A stretch of 64,000 bases of DNA from Homalodisca vitripennis (Eukaryota > Arthropoda > Insecta > Hemiptera > Cicadellidae): contig NC_060212.1 of NCBI RefSeq assembly GCF_021130785.1, forward strand, positions 144,587,001-144,651,000, written 5' to 3'. The notes under the pieces were generated by a model. That model had not been told where the DNA came from. It ran no database searches and saw nothing but the letters and a program-made list of their open reading frames with translations. Position numbers and translations under genes: made by a program. Shown here one piece after another: positions 49,301-57,449 of the stretch. Each line of letters opens with the position of its first letter. The stretch's first letter is position 1.

Positions 49301-52300
49301 AGACAAGTAAATAAATGTTAACTCAGTGTCAGCTAACCATATTTAAAGATCATCACCTTTACTCTTTACTGCAACTCTATACTGAGTGATCTTGAGTACT
49401 ATTCTTACTCCGGCTCTATGCCATAGTATGAAGCCTCTTTAACTATTAATAGCTGACTGTTGTTACTCTGGCTTGATAACAGTTGCCAACGTGTTAAAGT
49501 GGCGACTTTCAGTATCTTTATCTAGTTGTCTGATAATGACATAACTAAATTCATGTGTCTGGCAGTCAGTTTTAAGTGTAAAAATGTTCTCTGATAAAAG
49601 AGTATTGTTTTATATTCAACTCTCAGACAATGGAGCACATTGTAAACGACTGCCCTTTGCGATTATTTTCTGGTGGTCTGGCTGGTCTAAGTGGTTTAGA
49701 GGATGGGTCTCTAAACTGGCTCAGTAATTTGGATTTAGCATTGTGACGGGAGATCTTAATATTATTCTTAATTTATGACTCAAGAACTTTGTTCTTACGT
49801 ACTTTTTAATAATTGTAATTTTTAATTTATTTATTTATGGATAGCCTTTGTCCCCCATACGATATATATATATATATATATTCATAACTCTTTTGATACT
49901 ACCACCAAAATTAACACAGCTGACGATAAATTTCTTTCTTAAGGACAAATCCTCTATCGATTTCAAGAAAAACCAAATTTTGTGCTTATACTGTGCAAAT
50001 TTGTTAACAGTTCCTAGACTATTAGCTAAGACTTTGAGAGAGAAAACATAAGCCACATAATACATTGAGCTTATTATACTACCGGTACATAATATCTAGA
50101 TAATAAAATCAAAAACATAATAATCTTACCTATTTCAAATTTTTTTTCTGGATAGACCTCTTCCAATTTTCTTATTATGAATCGGGTCTGAATTAAAGCA
50201 AGCTGAAACAATTATAAGCGAATAATACACACTAGTAACAAAACTAGACTTGCACAAAACCAATCTTTTGATTCATTTAATGTCCAATTTACAGTAGAAA
50301 GCACTAGATAATGATAAAAATTTGAAACAAATCAATACAAACTTTGATTTGATTAGATAATACGAGGTGTGATCAAAAAGTTCCAGAACTTTTTATATAC
50401 TATGGGAATGCAATGTCTCACAGCGATGCGGTTGGCAGCATTGTATTCCCTGACTCAACAGTAACACAGCTGTGTTTGCAGATCAATCATAACATCACTG
50501 AAAATAACATTAGCACAGTTTGTTTGAGATTAGTTTTATAGAGTTTGGCTATTTTTTTGTTTAATGAAAATGAATGTGAAAGAAGAGCAACGTGTTTGTG
50601 TGAAGTTTTGTGTGAAACTGAACAAAACGTTTCCTGAAACCTTTTTAATGTTACAAGAGGCTTTTGGTGAAGAATGTCTAAGCCGATCATGCTGCCATCA
50701 GTGGTTCAAGAGGTTTAAAGATGGCCGAACATCCACAGACGACGATGCTCATTCCGGACGCCCTTCAACGTCAATCAATGATGACAATGTTGGTAAAGTG
50801 AACGCTCTCGTACGATCAGACCGTCGACTATGTAACAATCCGTGAAATGGCAGAAGAGTGTAACATTTAATTTGGGTCATGTCAGGAAATTTTAACTGAA
50901 AAACTTCAAATGCGTCGTGTTGCAGCAAAGTTTGTGCCAAAACTGTTGATTGAAGACCAAAAACAACACCGAATTCATGTTTCTGAGGAACTTCTTCAAA
51001 AGGCAAATGACGACGAAAGCTTCTTGGATCATGTCATTACGGGAGACGAGACATGGGTTTTTGGTTACGATGTGGAAACAAAAGCCCAATCATCACAATG
51101 AACATCAAAAGGCTCTCCAAGACCCAAGAAAGCACGTCGTCAAATCAAATGTGAAGGTCATGCTTAAGGTTTTCTTTGACTGTAAAGGTGTCGTCTACTA
51201 TGAATTCCTTCCATAAGGTCAAACAATTAATCGTTTTTGTTTATCTTGAAACCCTCATAAAATTGCGTAATGCTGTGAGAAGAAAGAGACCTGAGCTGTG
51301 GCAATGTGGTGATTGGGTCCTTCACCATGACAATGCTCCTGTTCACTCTGCATTAGTTATCCGTGACTTTTGTTTAAAAAACGTAATGACTGTCATTCCT
51401 CAGCCCCCCTATTCACCTGACTTCAGCTCCAGCAGACTTTTTTCTCTTCCCGAAGCTCAAGAGACCCCTGAAAGGACGAAGATTTCAAACAGTTGACGAA
51501 ATTAAATGAAATACGACGGAGCTGCTAAACACCTTTATGAAAGAAGAGTTTTCTGGGACCTTTGATCAGTGGAAACACCAGTGGGAAAAGTGTGTAGCTT
51601 CCCAAGGGGAGTACTTTGAAGGAGACAAATTCGAATAACCTGTATGTTGTATGAATAAATGTATAAAAATTCAGTCCTGGAACTTTTTGATCACACCTCG
51701 TATATAGATTATATTATAATAAATAAGTTACTTATTTACAAAAAAAACCCAATTGTCTTGTTATACAATTCTCCATTACACAATATTTTTATTGTAGCCT
51801 AGTCATAAAATACTCAAAAAAGTCAGGAAAGTATGGCTACTTTATCTTCACTAATATCTATGGCTATATATTTTCCAAACCTCAAGTCCATCAACTAAAT
51901 AAATAGATTCTTTCCCAAAATGCAATAAAATGAAATTTATATCAATTTATGCAAAAAGCACACAAAATAACCACCTTTAACAAACTTAAAATACATTGTA
52001 ATTATTTCCTTCTAATCTATACTTATGCTTTAACATTTTGTTTTCATTAAAGAATATTTTAAGTATTTACTAAATGGAAAATAGTATAAAATAGTAAATG
52101 TGCCTAATACGATTTTAGTCTTGATTATCCCTTTCAAAAGGATTATTTTATTATCAATTAATTAAATGATTTTTTTCCTTACAATCTCATAAATTAGAAA
52201 AATAACCTAACATGTAACTTAATAAGACTCAATATAATTCACAGGACTAGTCAGAACTCAGTCAACTGTCTGAGAGTACATAGTATAAAGATTGTTTATA

Positions 52301-55300
52301 TCTGTTACTTTAACTTTATAGAAATTAAATGAATGTACAATTGAAATATTTGTACAATAATACACCATAATTTATTCAAAACCTTGTTTTATTGATTTTA
52401 AATGTCAATGTTATAATAATGCTGATGGAGTGAGCATCCATCTTTAAAAGGTTAACAACTAGTATTTAGAAAGCATATTGTAATTTTAGAAAATACTAAA
52501 AATTAAAGTTTCGGTAAATATTTTGCTAACAAAGTGATATTTATTAAATATGCTATTTTGGTGAAGTAGGTCAAAACACTGTGATAGTCAAACCCCTTAG
52601 CACACAGTGAACGTTTAATATTTATTAATGTTATCATATACATACATTATTCAGTGACATTATAATGTCTTGGCTTCCAAGTAAACAAGGTTTCAAAATA
52701 CCGCTGACTTTCAAACTCTGCCTTCCATTCTTTGCAATTTACAACTTCAATATTTATCTCTTTTTCACAACCTGGATAAAAATAAAGTAAATACTCTACA
52801 AACAAATTTCACAAAAAGTGTAAAGGGATATTTACACTCAATAATATAATACAAGTCAATAATATAATACCTTAGCGTCAAGCTGGTTAGAAATAATACG
52901 AGGTAGACTTGTGAAGTGGCTATTAAATTCTATTGTGACACCCATTGTATTAGTTAACAACATCGATTTATATTTGGATTTATTTAATATTTTTTAAAGT
53001 GGTTTTGTCTCTGAATTAATTATATTCCAGGCTGTTTTTGAAATATTTTTAGAGGATAGTATTTTATTTACCAGGAATTTCTTTTTAGGGACTAGGACTA
53101 TTTACGTATGATGTTTAAGACCAGTTTTATATTATTTACAGATTTTTCCTCTGTTTATTGACTTGGCTCTGGCAAACAGCTCTCTTGACAGGAGAGCACT
53201 TGCCCTAACCACACCAATCACCCATAAATAAAGATGTAACTTTAACTTTTTTTGTTGTCTTTTATAGGAATTACGAGATTATTATAAAATACCAGCTTAT
53301 CAACAAATTTTGAAAAATTTACATCCATTGATTCACAAGAAATTACATCAAATCACTCCTACTCATTTACAAAGTTACCTGCTCAAAAATATGCTATATT
53401 TAGTTACTCTACTGTTTCCAATCTTTAGTAATAATCTTCACCACCCATTTTACTCCATGACTGAGTTTTACGAATGGCGACAATCACAGGAATTTTGATC
53501 CTCTAGAAGAAACATTTTTCACCATTCTATTTACTATTGTTATTGATAGTATATGTTGTTTTTTATTAATTTATGACGCAAATTCTGTACTTAAAGTTCA
53601 TGAATAAAGCATGCTGACTTCTGACTAATAAATTATCGACTCCCTCATGTTCTAATGAATTGCAACTGACTAATATTTCACTATAGAATTATTTTTCCTA
53701 TACCCTAGGATAATAATTTCTTTGGTAGGAATGGATCATTGCATTCCTAAAGTACCTAAAGTCAAATTTTAAACAATATGTTAAAAAATCATTTACCCTC
53801 TTAAATTAGCCTCAAGTGAATTTAAATACATATATAATTTATAACACTATTATTATGGTATTGTGCCGTTTTATAGTTAATCCTACTAGTGTTAACTGAC
53901 TTCTCTGACTGTTAATAACATTTCTGTAGTGTTAGCTGACCTATTTCTGGTAAACAATCATGTCTTATAAATTCTGCACAAATCATGTCTATCTGGTGCA
54001 CAATTTCTTATAAAAAAGTCTATCAATGTACAGTAGAGTCCCGTTAATCCGACCTAATTGGGACCGAGCCCTATTCGGATTATGTGATTGTTCGGATTAG
54101 CCAGAATTACAGAAAAATACGGTTTTAAACTTGAGAATGGGTCTATTTTGTTATAGAATTATCAATATTGTTTATTAAAACATGTTTTCTGACTGTTGCA
54201 TTGTATTTCTTGACAAATAAACGTGTTTGCGAATACTAAGCACATTTACCGTATTTAGTGTGAGAGTTCTATTGTTAAGCAATGTGAGCGTACTGGATAT
54301 TGTACGGGTCCACGCGTTCAATAGTTGTACGAAACTACGCGTCATCCAATAGACTCTCTTCAATGCGACAGAAGAGAATAACTGAATTTATGTCTTTTAA
54401 CATTTAATATTGTACTCAATAATAATATCAGTACTGTACGTCCAATTTTTGTTTGATTTCACTTCTTAATACAGTAATTTAACTCATACTTAACCTATAA
54501 GTTTCAATTTGGTACTGTATTTAATTTCATTATTTATGTACTGTATCGTACACAATTTGTCTTAATAAAATACTGTGTATGTCTATTTAATTAAAGTTTT
54601 CTTTGTTTATGTACGAAATGATGCACCCATTTTCATTTTGTATGTAATTAGTTCCTATAACTGTTCATTATCGTTATAAATAATTCCTCCTGGACCTGTT
54701 CGGATTAACCGACGTTCGGATTACTCGTGTTCAGATTAGCGGGACTCCACTGTATTGATATTATTGAGGCAGCACATAATTGGGAAAGAATTGATCTACC
54801 GAAAGTTATATGTAATTTAAAAAATATTCATGTACAATTGTATTAAAACTCTTACGTATACACCTATTTTTCATCATTTATGTGAATAACTGGCTTTTGA
54901 TTTATAGCATTAGTACATATATGTACACATAAGTTCTCACATTTGTAATTTTTAACTTCTATTTCACAAACATAGGTTTCCCTAAATGTTTTTAAACAGA
55001 CCTTTAAACCGCCACGTCCGAAATATATCGAGCAGCTCTAGTTTTATGAACAACTCCCATGCTCGATATATGCCATGCAACTATAGTTTTGTGAACAACT
55101 GCCACATCCAAGTACACTCGTCTTCATGTATCAGCTGTTTTATTTTTGTTGTATCAGTTTTATTATATTGTGTTACTTGATGTTCTATTGTGTTAGAAAT
55201 GTCTAGAAGATAGCTGCCCAGTTGGTGGTGCTATCTTGTGGCAAACTATTTGGATGTCACGTGCTTAGTATCGTAAACGAGTTTGGGAATGGTTATGTTG

Positions 55301-56216
55301 ATATGTTACCAGCTGTTTCCGATATTTATTCATAGATAGTTGTCTGACAGTGGTAATATGTTGAAATTATTTGATAAATTGACATTGTTTTAGAAATTTG
55401 TAAACATTCTTAATTGTTATCTTTTTTATTTTCAATTTATAGATATTTACAATTTTATTTTTTAAGTAAAAAGTCTTAAAACGGATTTTAATCAAATCAC
55501 TTCACAAAAGTCTTTACATTATTGAGGTTCTAAATATTTTAACAGCAATATATTTGTTAATGTAAATATTGGTTCTGCAGGCTCATAATATTATTCTATA
55601 ACTTCAGACTGTTTTTGATAAGTATTATTGAAATCTCCGTTGCTGTTGAAGTCTACTGATTTCCATACCACTTCTAGGGTAAAAAAATTAAAATAAATGT
55701 GCATACATAATAAAAACAGTATTGATTAATTTTATGGCCTGTTTTAAATTCATATATTATTTTCCAATTCATCCTCTAACAAAATACATAACATCAAATA
55801 TATTGCTCCTTATTTGTAATTTTAATTAGTTAAAAAAAAAACTCTGCGCAAAGATAAAAAAATAACCTAACAATTTTTGACATTTTTATTTTATAAAAAT
55901 TGGATACATTTTAGGAAATTTGTGAGGCAGAGACTGCTACTCAAGTATCCTATAACATATTGGATATTTTGGCCATGGCGAAACACGTTAAAATATTTTT
56001 TTTAAACTTCAAAGACTGATGGTCACTAGAAATTTTGTCTTGAAAAGTTACTGCTCCCTGCTAAATATGAATATTATTTCAGCTAACCTTGCTTTCACTT
56101 TCAAATGTAGGTCATTCAAACTACTTAATTTATATTGAAATGTAAGAAGACAATTAATTATAACATACCTCACTTTTTCTTGAGCCCACTTTTATGGTTT
56201 TCTCTTGGTTGTTCAT
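28144..56216 (-). CDS. HMBS: Hydroxymethylbilane synthase (porphobilinogen deaminase), complete seven-exon gene
   Basis: The enzyme polymerises four porphobilinogen molecules into hydroxymethylbilane, the third step of haem synthesis, in the cytosol. Coding exons are 56216-56169, 50202-50130, 47793-47610, 36841-36756, 33761-33577, 30184-29862 and 28321-28144, in total 1077 nt and 358 residues, close to the usual length of about 360 for animal enzymes. All six introns are GT-AG and every phase joins correctly. Visible motifs are [15 protein letters not shown] (residues 10-24), [10 protein letters not shown] (80-89, substrate and cofactor contacts), TSSLRR (132-137), [10 protein letters not shown] (154-163) and LGGGCSAPV (244-252), whose Cys-249 is the expected attachment point of the dipyrromethane cofactor. 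No stop or frameshift is present. The introns are packed with transposons. Confidence 0.97.
28451..28813 (+). mobile_element. 5'-truncated LINE tail with 14-bp target duplication
   Basis: The frame 28500-28787 reads [38 protein letters not shown] and more, the basic C-terminal tail of many insect LINE-encoded RTs. The element ends in (GAT)n. It is flanked by ACTCAAGAAGAACA at 28437-28450 and 28814-28827. It lies in HMBS intron 6, antisense to the gene. Confidence 0.9.
28960..29215. repeat. Possible Helitron internal fragment
   Basis: AAAGACTGTTATAATGCTTA and the following TTTTGACAAAAGTAAGCTTC resemble internal sequence of the Helitrons near 34870-34930 and 59610-59660. The match is short and partial. 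Confidence 0.3.
29216..29458. repeat. Near-perfect 243-bp hairpin in HMBS intron 6
   Basis: Arms 29216-29329 and 29343-29458 are reverse complements over about 114 bp, with two or three substitutions and one 2-bp indel, around a 13-base loop. The innermost stem is GAGGAGGATGTACATTTTAC against its complement. It is probably a young MITE of palindromic type. In the HMBS pre-mRNA it would fold into a long double-stranded stem. Confidence 0.9.
29862..30184 (-). CDS. HMBS: HMBS coding exon 6
   Basis: It is 323 nt long with acceptor ATCCAG and donor GTATGT. It encodes [33 protein letters not shown] and [14 protein letters not shown]. The cysteine in GGGC is the expected covalent cofactor site. It ends with two bases of an arginine codon completed by the last exon. 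Confidence 0.96.
30185..31290. other. HMBS intron 5, 3' part, nothing recognised
   Basis: AT-rich intronic DNA with no frame, repeat or element boundary I can support. Confidence 0.5.
31298..31908. mobile_element. MITE with about 160-bp terminal inverted repeats
   Basis: GTTTGAAAAGTATGGGTACG on the left is matched inverted by CGTACCCATACTTTTCAAAC on the right, and the inverted match continues inward through GTTGGCATGTCATGGTAATA. The interior contains a smaller palindrome (ATCAGAAATGGCG against GCCATTTCTGACT). The preceding TATACAGGGTGTTTGAAAAG resembles Tc1/mariner-derived MITE ends, but the two extreme ends differ, so the target duplication is unclear. It has no coding capacity and lies in HMBS intron 5. 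Confidence 0.85.
31909..32317. other. HMBS intron 5, nothing recognised
   Basis: AT-rich intronic DNA without recognisable content. Confidence 0.45.
32318..32636 (+). pseudogene. LINE C-terminal tail with poly(A)
   Basis: One frame reads [20 protein letters not shown] followed by [19 protein letters not shown], the cysteine-histidine tail after the RNase H domain of some LINEs. A short non-coding stretch and a run of 12 A at about 32625 follow. It is 5'-truncated and frameshifted. A related tail is at 37660-38095. Confidence 0.75.
32637..33576. other. HMBS intron 5, 5' part, nothing recognised
   Basis: AT-rich intronic DNA next to exon 5. Confidence 0.5.
33577..33761 (-). CDS. HMBS: HMBS coding exon 5
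   Basis: It is 185 nt long with acceptor TCATAG and a non-consensus donor GTCTGT. It encodes [11 protein letters not shown] and [12 protein letters not shown], the arginine-rich segments that bind the growing pyrrole chain, and ends in RVGQ. The acceptor lacks a good pyrimidine tract, and a TTAA-type transposon ends 21 nt upstream of the exon. Confidence 0.95.
33787..33940 (+). repeat. Subterminal palindrome array of the TTAA element
   Basis: GGCCGATATTTTCGGCC occurs at about 33803, 33845 and 33874, with a fourth diverged copy (GGCCGAATTTATCGGCC) near 33919. The spacers share AAAACTGCCAGC. The matching right end shows no such array, so the element is asymmetric. Confidence 0.85.
34399..35322 (+). 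mobile_element. Non-autonomous Helitron nested in the piggyBac-like element
   Basis: It starts TCTATATATATAAAAATGAA directly after an A and carries the usual early phrase CTATTGGACCGATCATGATG. It ends with CTAG at 35319-35322 before a T. A second Helitron-type end (GCGAAGCCGTGGGTAACAGC, then TAG) lies inside at 35091-35110, so it has two tandem termini. It has no replicase or helicase. Confidence 0.75.
35870..36755. other. HMBS intron 4 with a possible LINE 3' untranslated tail
   Basis: Around 36646-36671 the sequence reads ATGAATAAAGATGATGATGA, a polyadenylation signal followed by ATG repeats, typical of LINE 3' ends on the plus strand. No coding tail was recognised upstream. Confidence 0.35.
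36756..36841 (-). CDS. HMBS: HMBS coding exon 4
   Basis: It is 86 nt long, follows the acceptor GTTTAG and ends before GTAAGT. It encodes [20 protein letters not shown] followed by TLPENSII, as in animal orthologues. Confidence 0.95.
36842..37640. other. HMBS intron 3, nothing recognised
   Basis: AT-rich intronic DNA upstream of a LINE tail. Confidence 0.45.
37641..38095 (+). pseudogene. LINE C-terminal tail (after RNase H) with A-rich end
   Basis: The frame 37641-37952 reads [20 protein letters not shown] and then [18 protein letters not shown], a cysteine-histidine motif at the C-terminus of some LINE polyproteins. It is followed by a non-coding end and GGGGGGGGAAAAAAAG at about 38084. 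It is 5'-truncated. It is a relative of the copy at 32318 but more intact. Confidence 0.8.
38096..40726. other. HMBS intron 3, with a diverged direct repeat
   Basis: ATGTGCAAGTCATGTAAAT and the bases following at 38538-38690 resemble 40362-40480 in the same orientation, including CCTTTACTGCAC and the GGCAATCAGATGA or AGCAATCAGATGA block. Otherwise nothing was recognised. Confidence 0.4.
40775..41175 (+). pseudogene. CR1-like LINE C-terminal tail with (GATT)n end
   Basis: The frame reads [33 protein letters not shown] and [12 protein letters not shown] before its stop at 41030. This matches the C-terminal tail of the LINE at 18.5-23.5 kb. The 3' end is ATTATTGATTGATTGATTGA, a short tandem repeat instead of poly(A). 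Confidence 0.8.
41176..43248. other. HMBS intron 3, nothing recognised
   Basis: AT-rich DNA with short overlapping chance frames on both strands and no family resemblance. Confidence 0.45.
43253..44286. mobile_element. piggyBac-like non-autonomous element
   Basis: The left end CCCTTTCCGGGCCAGGAGGC and the right end (reverse complement CTTTTTCAGGGCCAGGAGCA) are imperfect inverted repeats flanked by TTAA at 43249-43252 and 44287-44290. Directly inside the left end lies the palindrome GGAGGCAATATATTGTCTCC, comparable in position to the palindromes of the 33.8-kb element. It has no transposase and lies in HMBS intron 3. Confidence 0.75.
44300..44975. repeat. Cluster of dispersed repeats with a small MITE
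   Basis: Inverted ends CACTTAAAACCAATCATCAG at about 44648 and TCTGATGGTTGGTTTTAAGA at about 44776 define a MITE of about 170 bp. On either side are copies of another repeat: the minus strand of about 44465-44590 (CTGACGATTAACTTCTTTCT and beyond) and the plus strand of 44880-44975 (GATTTCAAGAAAAACAAATT). A third copy is at 49880-49990. The family was not identified. Confidence 0.55.
44976..45888. other. HMBS intron 3, nothing recognised
   Basis: AT-rich DNA; a short (TA)n run lies at about 45317. Confidence 0.45.
45889..46366. mobile_element. MITE with about 110-bp terminal inverted repeats
   Basis: GTTCTTAAATCAGCC and about 95 bases inward, including GCACTGTTGCCAAGTTGTTT and AAATACCATCTGGAACATA, are repeated inverted at the right end. 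The interior is about 250 bp of unrelated AT-rich DNA. No coding frame or clear target duplication was seen. It lies in HMBS intron 3. Confidence 0.85.
46858..47030 (+). repeat. Possible LINE 3' tail with (TTATTC)n end
   Basis: CAATAAATGTATTCTTATTC with a further ATTCTTATTC unit looks like a LINE 3' end made of short tandem repeats. No coding tail could be identified. Confidence 0.3.
47031..47605. other. HMBS intron 3, 5' part, nothing recognised
   Basis: AT-rich intronic DNA leading to exon 3. Confidence 0.45.
47610..47793 (-). CDS. HMBS: HMBS coding exon 3
   Basis: It is 184 nt long with acceptor TTTCAG and donor GTAAGT. It encodes [20 protein letters not shown], the KELETALEQ helix and [10 protein letters not shown], which holds the lysine-aspartate pair that contacts the substrate and cofactor. 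It ends with two bases of a lysine codon completed by exon 4. Confidence 0.96.
48060..48345 (-). mobile_element. Penelope-like fragment with hammerhead-like core
   Basis: On the minus strand 48155-48121 reads CTGAAGA, then the perfect 6-bp stem GAGATC/GATCTC around an 8-base loop, then GAAACG. This order (CUGANGA, stem II, GAAA) is the hammerhead ribozyme core, often found in arthropod Penelope-like elements and retrozymes. Stem III and the cleavage site could not be established. The left part adjoins the repeat shared with 12262-12380. It lies in HMBS intron 2. Confidence 0.5.
48121..48155 (-). ncRNA. Hammerhead-ribozyme-like core motif
   Basis: CTGAAGA at 48155-48149, stem GAGATC with GATCTC, and GAAACG ending near 48122. 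Self-cleavage is unproven; only the core and stem II are visible. Confidence 0.45.
48346..49270. other. HMBS intron 2, unassigned
   Basis: A GC-richer patch at 48370-48480 may belong to the Penelope-like element. 48990-49240 contains AGGCACCTCCGATATCCAG and other non-random sequence, but no family was recognised. Confidence 0.3.
49279..49585. mobile_element. MITE related to the 44.6-kb copy
   Basis: ACACACTTAAAACCAACTAC at the left and GTCAGTTTTAAGTGT at the right are inverted, and both resemble the ends of the MITE near 44648-44800 (CACTTAAAACC core). Confidence 0.5.
49619..49747 (+). pseudogene. LINE C-terminal tail fragment
   Basis: The frame reads [20 protein letters not shown] and [16 protein letters not shown] before a stop. 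The H-x3-C arrangement and the closing WLSNLDLAL resemble the terminal residues of some LINE RT proteins. The rest of the element is missing. Confidence 0.55.
50130..50202 (-). CDS. HMBS: HMBS coding exon 2
   Basis: It is 73 nt long, follows the acceptor TTTCAG and ends at ATAG before GTAAGA. It encodes [20 protein letters not shown] and continues to FEI, completing the first conserved strand and helix of domain 1. The end of a mariner element lies only 160 bp upstream, at 50363. Confidence 0.95.
50363..51700 (+). mobile_element. mariner element, 1338 bp, TA target duplication
   Basis: The ends CGAGGTGTGATCAAAAAGTT on the left and AACTTTTTGATCACACCTCG on the right are perfect inverted repeats over their outer 20 bp, with near-perfect extension. 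TA flanks both (50361-50362 and 51701-51702). A different family from the element at 14.7 kb. It lies in HMBS intron 1, 160 bp upstream of exon 2, antisense to the gene. Confidence 0.93.
50564..51638 (+). pseudogene. mariner transposase, broken
   Basis: It starts [20 protein letters not shown], with a helix-turn-helix region containing [20 protein letters not shown]. After a frameshift near 50820 come EMAEECNI and then [15 protein letters not shown] with the first catalytic aspartate. A later piece has [16 protein letters not shown] with the second, and PPYSPD precedes the third. Frameshifts near 50820, 51095 and 51430 and several stops inactivate it. The terminal frame ends at 51638. Confidence 0.88.
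51703..53159. other. HMBS intron 1, nothing recognised
   Basis: AT-rich DNA without coding or repeat structure that I can support. Confidence 0.5.
53160..53635 (+). pseudogene. Decayed CR1-like LINE tail
   Basis: The frame ending at 53498 closes with [20 protein letters not shown], similar to the C-terminal YSLNEFYGWR tail of the 24.4-kb copy. A 3' end GAATAAAGCATGCTGACTTC follows. The upstream part is too decayed to read. A similar ATAAAGATGTAACTTTAACT at about 53228 may be the end of another copy. Confidence 0.5.
53636..54030. other. HMBS intron 1, nothing recognised
   Basis: AT-rich intronic DNA. Confidence 0.5.
54031..54752. mobile_element. pogo/Tigger-like MITE, 722 bp, TA target duplication
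   Basis: The left end CAGTAGAGTCCCGTTAATCC and the inverted right end CAGTGGAGTCCCGCTAATCT are flanked by TA (54029-54030 and 54753-54754). The ends carry several copies of the subterminal motif CGGATTA or its inverse (for example TTCGGATTAACCGACGTTCG). This end sequence is characteristic of the pogo/Tigger group. The interior encodes no recognisable transposase. It lies in HMBS intron 1. Confidence 0.9.
54755..56168. other. HMBS intron 1, nothing recognised
   Basis: AT-rich DNA upstream of exon 2 on the minus strand, with no element boundary seen. Confidence 0.5.
56169..56216 (-). CDS. HMBS: HMBS coding exon 1
   Basis: It encodes [16 protein letters not shown] (16 residues), starting at the ATG at 56216-56214 and ending in phase 0 at GAG before the donor GTATGT. 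This start is chosen because it gives the usual short leader before the conserved IxVGSRKSxLA block. An upstream minus-strand ATG near 56484 runs into a stop after eleven codons and is at most a small upstream ORF. Confidence 0.93.
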
Positions 56217-56700
56217 TTCTTTTTGAAGTGATAACTCAGCAAAACGAAAGAAAATATTCTAATCAGTTACTGAGAGCCAATGTGAACAAGGTTAAAGGTT
56301 AATGTTTACGTAACACATTGTTGTAAAAATTTAAATATCTAGAAAGTAACTCCACGAACTTTGAGGAAATATCACAATTAAGTGTGAGAACAATTACTGA
56401 CACTGCAGTAGATTGTTAATGACTGAAAAATACATTTTCCTACATATCTGTCACAATAAGACAACTACTGCTCCTCCCGAAGCCATGATGAAGAAACAGC
56501 GGACGGAGGAGGAAGAAGAGTGAGTGAAATTGAAACTCGTAAGAGAATGTAATTTACTTATTTTCTTCTGCTACACAGCTGTGTATAGAATTGAACTAGA
56601 AAGGACAAGTTACGCCTTTTATGCATAGAGTAAAGAATAAAAACAAAAATGTGTGGTCAAGACTGTTCAGGCGAACGTATAAAGCGTGTATGCATGCACA
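56217..56700. promoter_or_regulatory. Candidate HMBS promoter, possibly bidirectional
   Basis: The stretch 56465-56525 is unusually GC-rich for this window (CTCCTCCCGAAGCC, CGGACGGAGGAGG) and contains a pyrimidine-rich run on the minus strand that could be an initiator. A plus-strand ATG and a strong donor are found in the same patch. No TATA box is obvious. The transcription start was not determined. Confidence 0.4.
56485..56519 (+). CDS. Candidate first coding exon of a divergent gene
   Basis: From ATG ATG at 56485 the frame reads MMKKQRTEEEE and reaches a strong splice donor (GA before GTGAGT at 56520). Without splicing it stops after one more codon. I could not find a downstream exon in the window or recognise the protein. 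The alternative is that this is simply HMBS 5' untranslated sequence read backwards. Confidence 0.25.
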
Positions 56701-57001
56701 CATTTTCGAAATAAGTATTAACATGAATTTGGTGCCATAGATATATCAAAACAATTCAGTCATTCCAAAGGCTATTGATATATATTGCTGACTTCTATCT
56801 ATAGTGATGCATCTCCAAAATTTGTTGACAGAACTCAGAACAATAATTCTTTATCATACATAGTATTGAATTGTATTATTTTCAGTTTCCACCAATAGAT
56901 TACAAAGTAATAACTATTACTATTTGAAAATTTGCATGTGCTAAAATATTCTATATTCAGGTGGCCGTAATAGTACGTTTTAAATATTTCTGAAAGCTGT
57001 A

Positions 57002-57235
57002 GTGGCAACTGTTCAAAAGAAGTTTCCACACGTTTTTCACAAGCTTCTAGAGCACTTTCGGTCTTGTGGAGTCAGGCAATACATTAAAAAGCTTAGTGCT
57101 ACTGATAAAGAGATGCAGATCAACAAAACTTGTGCCATGTTTAGGAATTTTGATATTGTTGGACTGCCTAAGATTGTAATGAATAGGGATGTTTGTTTCG
57201 TAAAACAATTAAAAATGTTTTCGCACAAAGGTTAA
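57002..57235 (+). pseudogene. Unassigned ORF, probably part of a transposon relic
   Basis: An open stretch encodes VQKKFPHVFHKLLEHFRSCG and KLSATDKEMQINK. I do not recognise it. It lies just upstream of a decayed hAT-like sequence and may belong to it. Confidence 0.3.
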
Positions 57236-57449
57236 ACTACTCAAAATAAAAGCAAAAGTAAGAATATTGAAATCCTTAAAGATTTGTCAACAGCAGACAA
57301 ACCGTCGCGCGATCGCAAGTTATTGGTAGCTAACAGAGATAATTTTGGTATCTCGCGAGGAAATTTCAGACACTGTGCTTGGGTTGGTTTGGAGAGGCAT
57401 AATTTCGTGTTTTTTTTTTTTATTATTCAAATCCAGTTATGAGTAGAGT

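Noticed and set aside
28144..56216. HMBS as a processed or decayed pseudogene
   Set aside because: Introns are present, all phases agree, and catalytic and cofactor motifs are intact with no stop.
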